A stretch of DNA of 64,000 bases, from NCBI GenBank assembly GCA_964507025.1, contig CAZDOK010000002.1, positions 314,378 to 378,377 of the forward strand. The letters run 5' to 3'. Below the pieces are notes generated by a model, which saw only the letters and a program-made list of their open reading frames with translations, was not told the DNA's origin and searched no databases. Source of the DNA: Amarobacter sp964507025 (GTDB taxonomy: Bacteria; Chloroflexota; Dehalococcoidia; Tepidiformales; Tepidiformaceae). The translations under genes were made by a program, and so were the position numbers. Shown in pieces: positions 24,970 to 32,750 of this stretch; within the stretch, counting starts at the first letter, position 1, and each line of letters starts with the position of its first letter.

Positions 24970-25822
24970 GCAACGTGCGCAGCGTCTTCCGGTACTCCTC
25001 CATGGCCTCGGGGAGCCATTTCTCGATGTCGGCGATGCGGGATGCGCTGCTGGGATGCGTGGAGGCGTATTCGGGCGGTGCTGGGCCTTCGCGTGCGGCG
25101 CTCATGCGCTCCCAGAAGCCGATGGCGGCCTCGGGGTTGTAGCCGGCGCGCGCCATGTAGATGAGCCCGATGCGGTCGGCTTCGCTTTCCATGTCGCGGC
25201 TGAACGGGAGGAGCACGCCGAGCTGAGCGCCGGCGCCGAAGAGCGCCAGCACGGTGCCGCGGGTACTGGCGTCGAGCCCGCCGAGGGTAGCCGAGACGGC
25301 GAGGAGGCCGATCTGGGTGAGCTGCTCCTGGAGCATGCGTTCGGCGCCGTGCTGGGCGATGGCGTGGGCGATCTCGTGGGCCATCACGACGGCGAGGCCG
25401 TTTTCGTCGCGGGCCACTTCGAGGATGCCGCTGTAGATGGCGACCTTGCCGCCCGGCAGGCACCAGGCGTTCTTCAGTGGCGAGGCGATGAGGGTGAACT
25501 CCCAGTCAAAGCCGGGGTCATCGGCGACGGCGGCGATGCGCTCGCCAACGCGCTGGACGAGGTCAGCCTCGGGGCCGGAGCGGACGATCTCGGCGTCGGA
25601 TTCGGCGAGGATGTCGCGGTAGGCATTGGCGCCGAGCTTCGCCTGGTCCTCTTCGGAGAGGGCGACGCGCTGGGTGCGGCCGGTGATGGGGACGGTTTGT
25701 TCTTCGGCGCGGCAGTAGAGGAAGAGGGCGAACCCCACGAGGATGGCCAGGAGGAGGCCGACCGAGATGATCTCGGCGTAGCCACGTTCATCGACGGCGA
25801 CGGCCCGGACCTGGCGCTGCAT
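24884..25822 (-). CDS. M48-family metallopeptidase
   Basis: A 312-residue protease with one N-terminal membrane helix (about residues 18-37), then a peptidase domain with the zinc motif VMAHEIAHAIAQH (His149, Glu150, His153) and the third-ligand motif MESEADRIG. This matches the BepA/YfgC-like or LoiP-like M48 group that degrades misfolded envelope proteins. Its C-terminal 28 codons lie antisense to the end of the UbiB-like gene. Confidence 0.9.
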   Translation of the reverse strand: MQRQVRAVAVDERGYAEIISVGLLLAILVGFALFLYCRAEEQTVPITGRTQRVALSEEDQAKLGANAYRDILAESDAEIVRSGPEADLVQRVGERIAAVADDPGFDWEFTLIASPLKNAWCLPGGKVAIYSGILEVARDENGLAVVMAHEIAHAIAQHGAERMLQEQLTQIGLLAVSATLGGLDASTRGTVLALFGAGAQLGVLLPFSRDMESEADRIGLIYMARAGYNPEAAIGFWERMSAAREGPAPPEYASTHPSSASRIADIEKWLPEAMEEYRKTLRTLPTTPPRLPEWLRLPPAPAQRTAAAFASG

Positions 25823-25871
25823 GGAGGTATGGTAGGGGGTGCCGGAGGGATGGGTGTCGTATCATCTGGTC

Positions 25872-26192
25872 ATGGAACGCTTGGACGAGCTCAGGTCGCG
25901 GCACGCCGAACAGCTGGCGGGATTCTGCACGCGGTGGCGGATACGGGAACTCGCGCTGTTCGGCTCGGTACTGCGAGATGACTTCCGGGCCGAGAGCGAC
26001 ATCGACGTCCTGGTGACGTTTGAGTCCGCCCATCCATGGTCGATCGTCGACCACCTGGAGATGGAAGCGGAACTGTCGGGTCTCTTCGGCAGGCGGGTGG
26101 AAATAACGAGCCGGATGGCGGTTGAGGCGAGCCCGAACTGGGTGCGCCGGCGGGAAATCCTGGGGACCGCGCGAACACTTTATGCCGCCTGA
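25872..26192 (+). CDS. Minimal nucleotidyltransferase, MntA-type antitoxin
   Basis: The 106-residue protein has the MNT core: GSVLRDDF (Gly31-Ser32) and the metal-binding pair in SDIDVLV (Asp43, Asp45). MntA antitoxins inactivate HepT toxins by AMPylating a tyrosine. The gene is followed, with an 11-bp overlap, by a HEPN gene bearing the target motif, making a standard MntA/HepT module. The start at 25872 is chosen over an upstream in-frame ATG on family length. Confidence 0.9.
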   Translation: MERLDELRSRHAEQLAGFCTRWRIRELALFGSVLRDDFRAESDIDVLVTFESAHPWSIVDHLEMEAELSGLFGRRVEITSRMAVEASPNWVRRREILGTARTLYAA

Positions 26193-26520
26193 CACAGATG
26201 CTGCGCTGCTCGATGTTGCCCACGCGGCCCGGCGGATAGTAGAGCTGACAACGCACACTACCCTGGCGACGTTTCTTGCGAACGAGACGCTAAGGGAGGC
26301 CGTGCAATACAGGCTGATTATTGCCGGCGAGGCCGTGAAGCGCCTCCCGCCGGAGTTCCGCGAGGATCACCCGGATGTGCGCTGGGGAGCCATCGCTGGA
26401 TTGCGCGACATCCTCGTCCATGCCTATGAGCGGGTGGACCAGGTCGAGGTCTGGAACATCGCGATTCGGAACGTGCCCGAGTTGCTCCGGTATATTCAGC
26501 CGCTGCTGCCGGTTGAGTGA
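26182..26520 (+). CDS. HEPN (DUF86) toxin, HepT-type
   Basis: The 112-residue helical protein carries the active RX4HXY motif (Arg75, His80, Tyr82 in RDILVHAY) of HepT ribonuclease toxins. The Tyr is the residue AMPylated by MntA in studied systems. It also has the conserved YRLIIAGEAVKRL helix. The start overlaps the end of the MntA gene by 11 bp. With all key residues intact, the pair appears functional; toxin-antitoxin modules like this are often horizontally acquired. Confidence 0.9.
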   Translation: MPPDTDAALLDVAHAARRIVELTTHTTLATFLANETLREAVQYRLIIAGEAVKRLPPEFREDHPDVRWGAIAGLRDILVHAYERVDQVEVWNIAIRNVPELLRYIQPLLPVE

Positions 26521-26590
26521 AGCGGGCGGCTGAAGCGCGGGCGCCGCACCTGCTACGCTCGTTTGCACCCTGAACAAGGAGCGTGCCCCC

Positions 26591-27322
26591 ATGCCGTCGA
26601 ACGTCGAAGGATTCGTCCCACCGTCTGCCATGGTCGTCGTCGCCCACCCGGACGATGCGGAGTTCATGGTGGCCGGGACGGTGGCGAAGTGGGCCCGGAA
26701 GGGCTGCGAGGTCACCTACGTCATCATCACCAAAGGCGACAAGGGGAGCGACGACCCCACGATGACGAGCGAACGGCTGACGGCGATCCGGGAGGCCGAG
26801 CAGCGGAATGCGGGGGCGGTGCTGGGCGTCGCGAACTACGAGTTCATGGGGTACCCGGACGGCTACCTGCAGCACAGCCTGGAGCTGCGGCGCGATGTGG
26901 CGCGGCTGATCCGGAAGCACAGGCCGCATCTGCTGCTCACGTTCGACCCGACCAACCGGTTCTTCAGCGATAATTATGTAAATCATCCGGACCACCGGGT
27001 AGCCGGGGACGTGGCGCTTGATGCGACCTTCCCGACAGCCCGCGACCGGCTGACGTTCCCGGAGCTGCTGGTGGACGGCTACGAACCGTGGAAGGTCCGC
27101 CAGGTGTGGCTTTCGGGTTCGGACAAGCCGAACGTGTGGGTGGACATTGGCGACACGCTGGAGCTCAAGAAGGCGGCGCTGCTCGAGCACCCGAGCCAGC
27201 TGGGAGCGGACGTGGTGGAGTTCGCGGAGGGGTTCGCGCGGATGGCGGCGGCGGGGCAGGACTTCGAGTTCGCGGAGTCGTTCCGGCGGTTCATCCTGGA
27301 AGAGGACCCGGTCCACGAGTAG
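26591..27322 (+). CDS. PIG-L-family deacetylase
   Basis: The 243-residue protein has the zinc-binding AHPDDAE motif (His19, Asp22) and the distal HPDHR motif of PIG-L/MshB/BshB de-N-acetylases, which remove acetyl groups from N-acetylglucosaminyl compounds. The substrate could be a low-molecular-weight thiol precursor or a sugar; no thiol-synthesis partner is adjacent. An intrinsic terminator follows at 27327. Confidence 0.88.
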   Translation: MPSNVEGFVPPSAMVVVAHPDDAEFMVAGTVAKWARKGCEVTYVIITKGDKGSDDPTMTSERLTAIREAEQRNAGAVLGVANYEFMGYPDGYLQHSLELRRDVARLIRKHRPHLLLTFDPTNRFFSDNYVNHPDHRVAGDVALDATFPTARDRLTFPELLVDGYEPWKVRQVWLSGSDKPNVWVDIGDTLELKKAALLEHPSQLGADVVEFAEGFARMAAAGQDFEFAESFRRFILEEDPVHE

Positions 27323-27326
27323 CGAC

Positions 27327-27350
27327 AAGGCCCTTCGCGGGAAGGGCCTT
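27327..27350. terminator. Intrinsic terminator between convergent genes
   Basis: AAGGCCCTT, a 6-base loop, and AAGGGCCTT form a perfect 9-bp stem followed by TCGCTGTC; reading the other way the stem also ends in TT. It lies between the PIG-L stop (27322) and the aldehyde oxidoreductase stop (27375). Confidence 0.75.
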
Positions 27351-27374
27351 TCGCTGTCGATGGGGCACGAGCGG

Positions 27375-29189
27375 TCAGACGACTTCGAGTTCCCTGAGCT
27401 TTTCCTCCGGCACGACGCCGTTCTTCCAGCCGCGGACGCGGTAGTACTCCTCGAGCATCTCGTTCAGTTCGCAGATCTGTCCGAGCGAGGCTTTCGCGTT
27501 CGACGGCTCCTCGGTGAAGCGCTTTGGCAGGGTGTCGGAGCCTTCGCGGAAGCCGGCGAGGTTGTTGTAGTGGCGTTCGAGGTTGTAGATGCGTTCGCCG
27601 GTGCGGAGGACATCGTTGGCGTCGAACTTCTCGATGCCGGTCATCACGCGGTATTGCTCGGCATACTCGTCGGGGCCTTCGGCGAAGGCGCTGAACTTGC
27701 AGAGGTCGAGGCTATCGGAGAAGGCGTGGATGTCCTGGAGGAGCTTGAGGAGCTCGCCCTTGCCTTCATAGGCCTGGGGGTCGGTCTTGAGGCCGATGAC
27801 GCCGAGCTCGCTGGCGGGACTGTAGCCGCGGAGGTGGCAGGCACCCCGGTTGGAGGTGGCGTAGCCGAGGCCCATGCCCTTGTAGCCGCGGGGGTCGTAG
27901 GCGGGGGTCGCCTGGCCCTTCACGGTCATGGCGATCTCCGGGTGGCCGATGGACTTCGCGAAGGAGTCGATGCCGTTGGCGAGCTGGTCGCCGATGCCCT
28001 GGCGGTGGGTAATGAGACGGGCGACCTCGATCATGCGGTCCTTATCGCCCCAGGCGATGCCGGCGCTGGCGGGGATGTACTCGCGCTGGGTGGCCTCCAT
28101 GACCATGGAGCAGACCTGACCGATCTCGATGGCGTCGTAGCCGAAGTCGTTGGCCATGTCGATCATGAAGGCGACAGAGGCGACGTCGTCGTTGCCGCAG
28201 TTAGCGCCAAGGGACCAGGCGGGCTCGTATTCGACGGACTCCATCTTGACCTTGTAGGGGCCGTCCTTGATTTCGACCTCTTTCTTGCAGGCGACGGGGC
28301 AGGCGTGGCAGGTGGGGTCGTCGATGAGGTAGTGCTCGTTGACGTATTCGCCGCCGAGGAGTTCGGCGTGTTCGAAGGAGGTGTCCTGGCTGTTGCGAGC
28401 GCCGAGGCCGCCGATGGTGTTGCTCACGTTCATGAGCATGTTGGTGCCGTAGACGGAAAGGCCGCCCTTCTTCGGGGAGGTGATGTTGGCCTCGTCCATG
28501 ATCTTCTTGAGGGCGTTGGAGTGGGCGGTGCGCCAGGCGTCGCGGTCGGCCGCGCGGGGGTAGTTGCGGGCGGATTTCACGACGACGGCCTTGAGCATTT
28601 TCGAACCGCCGACGCATCCCGTGCCGCCGCGGCCGGAAGCGCGGTCGTTCTCGTTGATCCACGAGGCGAAGCGGACGAGGTTTTCGCCTGCCGGGCCGAT
28701 GGCCATGACGCTGAGGTCGTCGGCGCCGTGGCGCTCCTTGAGGAGCTGGATGGTCTCGTGGACGCCCTTGCCCCAGAGGTCGGAGGCATCGCGGAGCTCG
28801 ACGGTGTTGTTCGAGACGAAGGCGTAGACGGGTCTGGAAGACTTGCCCTTGAAGACGAGGCCATCGAAGCCGGCCCAGCGCAATCGGGCTGCGCTCCAGC
28901 CGCCCATGTGGCTATCGGTGACGGTACCGGTAAGGGGGCTCTTGGTGACGACGGCGATGCGGCCGCTCATGCTCGCTTCGGTGCCGGTGAGGGGGCCGTT
29001 CATGAAGCAGAGCACGTTGTCGGCGCTCAGGGGGTCGATGGTGGGACCTGCTTCGTAGACGTAGCGGACTCCGACGCCGCGGGCGCCGATGTACTTGCGT
29101 GCCCATTCCTCGGGAATGGGGCGGTAGTCGACCGTTCCAGAGGCGAGGTCGACGTTGCCGACTCTGCCGGCGTAACCTCCGAGTGCCAT
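27375..29189 (-). CDS. Aldehyde:ferredoxin oxidoreductase (tungsten/molybdenum)
   Basis: A complete 604-residue AOR-family enzyme that oxidises aldehydes to carboxylic acids with ferredoxin, using a tungsto- or molybdopterin cofactor and a [4Fe-4S] cluster. Seen: the N-terminal GGYAGRVGNVDLASG, cluster cysteines in CHACPVAC (near residue 297) with a fourth in LCKFSAFA near residue 498, and cofactor-binding segments such as SGRGGTGCVGGSKMLKAVVVK. A strong AGGAG site sits 5 bases before the ATG. No ferredoxin gene adjoins it. The family is typical of anaerobes and thermophiles. Confidence 0.93.
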   Translation of the reverse strand: MALGGYAGRVGNVDLASGTVDYRPIPEEWARKYIGARGVGVRYVYEAGPTIDPLSADNVLCFMNGPLTGTEASMSGRIAVVTKSPLTGTVTDSHMGGWSAARLRWAGFDGLVFKGKSSRPVYAFVSNNTVELRDASDLWGKGVHETIQLLKERHGADDLSVMAIGPAGENLVRFASWINENDRASGRGGTGCVGGSKMLKAVVVKSARNYPRAADRDAWRTAHSNALKKIMDEANITSPKKGGLSVYGTNMLMNVSNTIGGLGARNSQDTSFEHAELLGGEYVNEHYLIDDPTCHACPVACKKEVEIKDGPYKVKMESVEYEPAWSLGANCGNDDVASVAFMIDMANDFGYDAIEIGQVCSMVMEATQREYIPASAGIAWGDKDRMIEVARLITHRQGIGDQLANGIDSFAKSIGHPEIAMTVKGQATPAYDPRGYKGMGLGYATSNRGACHLRGYSPASELGVIGLKTDPQAYEGKGELLKLLQDIHAFSDSLDLCKFSAFAEGPDEYAEQYRVMTGIEKFDANDVLRTGERIYNLERHYNNLAGFREGSDTLPKRFTEEPSNAKASLGQICELNEMLEEYYRVRGWKNGVVPEEKLRELEVV

Positions 29190-29378
29190 AGAAAACTCCT
29201 TTAGTTGCGATTCAGGAGGGCCGCAGTATAGATCGCGGTGAAGCCGCGTGCAGGGCGTGCTTACCGGGGCCTTTCTTGCTGCGGGAGGGGTGACGGGAGG
29301 TTCGGGTGCGCCTATGGTGCGCGTGATCGGCGGCCGCGGTGCTCCCAGGGCGCGCCGGACGGTCGGAGGTAGTCGAGG

Positions 29379-30668
29379 ATGGCTGCAGAGCCGGGTGGTG
29401 GATGGCGGGAGCGTGTGCCTGCGCTGCAACACCGGGACTTCCGAATCCTGTGGGCGGGGATGTTCTTTTCCTCAGCGACGATGATGTTCCAGTTCTATGC
29501 GCAGGGATGGTTCATCCTGAGCCTGACGGGCTCAGCGTCGTTGCTGGGCTTGCTGGGGGTGGCGCGCGGGGCCGGGATGCTCACGTTCAGCCTGTATGGC
29601 GGGGCGCTTGCCGACCGGATGGACCGGCGGACGCTGCTTATGCTGACGCAGGGCGGGGCGCTCGCGGTCTACGGGCTGCTGACACTGCTGGTGGTGTTCG
29701 ACACCATCAACCTCTGGGTGGCGTTCGGGCTGATCTTCATCTCGGCCTCGATCGAGTCGATGGACGGGCCAACCCGCCAGGCGCTGTTGCCGAACCTGGT
29801 GCCGCGCGAGCACCTGCCCAACGCGATTGCGCTCTTCACGGCGGCGACCATCAGTTCGTACGCCTTCCTGCCGCCGATGGCGGGGATCGCGATCGAGACG
29901 ATCGGCGTGGGCGGGGCATTCGCGGTCAGCCTCATCGGCCACGTGGTGGTGATCGGGGCGCTGCTGCTGATGCGGGTCCGGGGTGATGCGCCCGTGCAGC
30001 GGGACAACATCGTGGTGGCGGTCGGGCGCGGGGTGGCGTACGCCTCGGCGCGCCCGCGGGTGCGCTGGATCATCGTGCTGAGCCTGCTGACGGGGACGCT
30101 GGGGTTCCCGATCATCAGCACGCTCGCGCCGTACTGGATGACCGAGGTGCTGGGCCTGGATGCGATGGGCTGGACGTTCATGGGGTGGTTCTGGGGGCTC
30201 GGCGCGGTCGGGGCGACGGTGTATCTCTCGACGCGCGGGCACAGCCGGGGGCTGGGGTGGACGGTGATCGGGTCGGCGGCGGCGTTTGGGCTGAGCCTCG
30301 TGCTCTTCGGGATGACGCGGTCCGTCCCCATCGCGGCGGTGTTCTGGTGCCTGAACGGGGCCTGCTTCACCACCAACATGATCTCGTCGACATCGCTGCT
30401 CCAGCTGATCGTCGAGGCGGCGTACGTCGGGCGGGTGATGTCGCTGCGGATGGTGTCGTCGGCGTTCAACCAGCTGGCGGCATGGCCGCTGGGGTCGCTG
30501 GCCGATGGCGTGGGGGTGGAGCGGATGGTGCGGGGCGTGGCTACGGCGCTGACGGTGCTGGTGCTGGCGGCGCCGGCCCTTTCGCGTGCGGCGAGGACGC
30601 TCGATGCGGAGGCGCGGCAGGCGGAGGGGGCAGTCGAGGTGAAGCCCGCACCGGAGGCGGCCGGGTAA
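29379..30668 (+). CDS. Major facilitator superfamily transporter
   Basis: The 429-residue MFS protein of about twelve helices begins with LQHRDFRILWAGMFFSSATMMFQFYAQGW, the start typical of MFS_3/enterobactin-exporter-like proteins. The cytoplasmic loop motif is GGALADRMDRRTLL. Likely an efflux carrier; the substrate is unknown. It is divergent from the aldehyde oxidoreductase with about 190 bp between, and a 120-bp gap separates it from the next gene. Confidence 0.88.
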   Translation: MAAEPGGGWRERVPALQHRDFRILWAGMFFSSATMMFQFYAQGWFILSLTGSASLLGLLGVARGAGMLTFSLYGGALADRMDRRTLLMLTQGGALAVYGLLTLLVVFDTINLWVAFGLIFISASIESMDGPTRQALLPNLVPREHLPNAIALFTAATISSYAFLPPMAGIAIETIGVGGAFAVSLIGHVVVIGALLLMRVRGDAPVQRDNIVVAVGRGVAYASARPRVRWIIVLSLLTGTLGFPIISTLAPYWMTEVLGLDAMGWTFMGWFWGLGAVGATVYLSTRGHSRGLGWTVIGSAAAFGLSLVLFGMTRSVPIAAVFWCLNGACFTTNMISSTSLLQLIVEAAYVGRVMSLRMVSSAFNQLAAWPLGSLADGVGVERMVRGVATALTVLVLAAPALSRAARTLDAEARQAEGAVEVKPAPEAAG

Positions 30669-30788
30669 GGGCGCCGGGCGCGGCCACCGTTTGTCCACCG
30701 GAGGGGGCGGCACCCGCGCGCGGGGTTGCGCCATGGAGGTGATGAGTGCGGCGTTGACCGCGGCGCACATCACAGGCGAGTGATTCAC

Positions 30789-32735
30789 ATGCGTACGTTC
30801 TTTAGATTCTTCGGTTCGCTGGCGGTGGTGGCGGGGATCGCGGCGTGCAGCCCGGTCGACCAAACCGGGACGGGTTCGCCGACCCCGCCGTCCGAAAGCA
30901 ATGCACCGCTCCTGCTTGGCATCGGCATGCACATCGAGCCCGTCGGCGCGACGGCCCAGCTGGGCGTGGGCGCGGGTTCGGCCACCGGGTACAACAGCCC
31001 GCAGGCGTTCGAGCGTGCGGCGGCCGATATCCAGGCGGTCGTCGACATCGTCGAGGCGCACGAGGGGCGGCTCACCATCCAGTCGCAGTCGCCGTTCACC
31101 ACGACGGCGGTTCGCGAAGGGTCCACGATCCTGTCGGACCTCGAGGACGCGGGCCACGAAATCGCCCTGCACTTCCATGAAGATGCGCACCTCGGCAAGG
31201 AGGCCAACAGCCTGCGGGTGGAACGCTGGTGCGAGGTGATGACGGAGGAGGTCGGGTTCCTGCACGAAGCCGGGGTGGATGAGGTGGCCTACTGGAGCGG
31301 CGGGAACCTTTACCCGGAGGTGCTCGAGGCTGCCGAGTGCGCCGGGCTTTCGGTGAACAGCGACTGGAAGAACCCCACGACGCAGCAGACGGCGCCGGAG
31401 TTGACCGGGACGGTGCCATGGCGGCCCTCCGGTGGGACGGACGGGACGGATGTGACCGCGTTCGCGACGCACGACCCGGATGGGCCGGTGGTCTTCCTGC
31501 CGGAGGGGGCGTACGACCGGACGGACTATGCATCGGGCCGGCGGGAGATGACGGACGAGGAGTATTTCGCCTACCTGGAGGCGAGTCTGCTGGCTTCGAT
31601 CGCGTCGGTGGAGGCGGGCAAGGTGAACGTGTTCCACTTCACCGTGCATCCCGGCGAATTCCGGGGGGACGCCGGTAACCAGTTCGGCGCCATCGAGCGG
31701 TTCCTGGCTGAGGTGGTCGACCCACTGGTGGCGGAGGGGAAGGTGGAGTGGGCCACATTCAGCGAGATGGCGGCTGCGTTCGAAGCATGGGAAGCGGCCC
31801 ACCCTGGCGAGGACCCGCGGGCCGGGCAGGCCGAGGCAGACTCACCGGGCACCACCGCGGTGGGCAGCCCAACTGCTGCTACCGACGCGCCGGGCGGGTC
31901 GCCCCGGGCCGGTGGAGGACCCCCGCACGGGACAGCGCTGCCCGGCACGGTCGAGCGCGACATCACCTACTGCACGAAGAGCGGCGTGGACCTGAAGATG
32001 GACCTCCACCGGCCGGAGGAGCCGAACGGTGCGCTGGTGCTGTACATCCACGGGGGCGGGTGGACAAGCGGGAGCAAGAACGGTGGGAGCGGGAGTGAGA
32101 TGTGGCCCGAGCTGCTCGGGCGGGGCTACGTGGTGGCGGCGATCGACTACCGGCTGGCGCCGGAGCACCCGTTCCCGGCCCAGATGCAGGACGTGACCTG
32201 CGCGGTGCTCTACCTGAAGCGGAACGCGGCCGAGCTGGGGATCGACCCGGAGCGGATCGGCGCGTATGGCGGGAGCGCCGGCGGGCACCTGGCCTCGCTG
32301 CTCGGCACGACGGGCGGCCACGGCTACGAGATGGGGATCACCACGCTGGACGCCGAAGTCGCAGCGGTGGTGGACCTGTTCGGGCCGACCGACCTGACGG
32401 TGGACTTCGACGGGGCCTCGGCGCGGATCATCACGACGGTGTTCGGGGCGACGGACCGGGGGTCGAAGGTGCTCGTGCAGGCGAGCCCGGTGCACCAGGT
32501 CTCAGCGGATGACCCGCCGTTCCTGATCATCCACGGGGAACAGGACGAGCTGGTGCCGATTGCGCAGGGCACGGCGCTCTACGAGGCGCTCGTGGCGGCG
32601 GGAGTCGAGGCGGAGTTCGTGCCGGTGAAGAACGCGAACCACGGGTTCACCCCAGACGGGGGGCCGATCAGCCCGACGCGGGTGGAGATCACGAAGCTGG
32701 TGGCGGACTTCTTCGACGAGCACCTGGGCGGCTGA
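30789..32735 (+). CDS. Lipoprotein fusing a polysaccharide-deacetylase-like and an esterase domain
   Basis: A 648-residue lipoprotein (lipobox AGIAAC, Cys20). Residues about 40-330 look like a divergent NodB/polysaccharide-deacetylase barrel (IGMHIEP, HEIALHFHEDAH, FHFTVHPGEF). A Pro/Gly/Thr-rich linker follows. Residues about 390-648 are a hormone-sensitive-lipase-type carboxylesterase with HGGGWTSGSKN, GGSAGGHLASLL (Ser near 494), DLFGPTD and a late Asp/His pair (IHGEQDELVP, NANHGFT). Both domains would act outside the membrane, for instance on acylated or acetylated glycans. The deacetylase assignment is the weaker half. Confidence 0.75.
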   Translation: MRTFFRFFGSLAVVAGIAACSPVDQTGTGSPTPPSESNAPLLLGIGMHIEPVGATAQLGVGAGSATGYNSPQAFERAAADIQAVVDIVEAHEGRLTIQSQSPFTTTAVREGSTILSDLEDAGHEIALHFHEDAHLGKEANSLRVERWCEVMTEEVGFLHEAGVDEVAYWSGGNLYPEVLEAAECAGLSVNSDWKNPTTQQTAPELTGTVPWRPSGGTDGTDVTAFATHDPDGPVVFLPEGAYDRTDYASGRREMTDEEYFAYLEASLLASIASVEAGKVNVFHFTVHPGEFRGDAGNQFGAIERFLAEVVDPLVAEGKVEWATFSEMAAAFEAWEAAHPGEDPRAGQAEADSPGTTAVGSPTAATDAPGGSPRAGGGPPHGTALPGTVERDITYCTKSGVDLKMDLHRPEEPNGALVLYIHGGGWTSGSKNGGSGSEMWPELLGRGYVVAAIDYRLAPEHPFPAQMQDVTCAVLYLKRNAAELGIDPERIGAYGGSAGGHLASLLGTTGGHGYEMGITTLDAEVAAVVDLFGPTDLTVDFDGASARIITTVFGATDRGSKVLVQASPVHQVSADDPPFLIIHGEQDELVPIAQGTALYEALVAAGVEAEFVPVKNANHGFTPDGGPISPTRVEITKLVADFFDEHLGG

Positions 32736-32750
32736 GCCCTCGGGGCTCAG
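32732..32750. terminator. Hairpin shared by two convergent stop codons
   Basis: CTGAGCCC-TCG-GGGCTCAG is a perfect 8-bp stem with a 3-base loop. One arm contains the TGA of the upstream lipoprotein gene and the other arm the TGA of dnaE. It is a probable bidirectional terminator, though without a T-tract. Confidence 0.6.

Noticed and set aside
27147..29204. Plus-strand open frame of 685 codons opposite the aldehyde oxidoreductase
   Set aside because: Antisense shadow with biased composition; the minus strand carries the full AOR.
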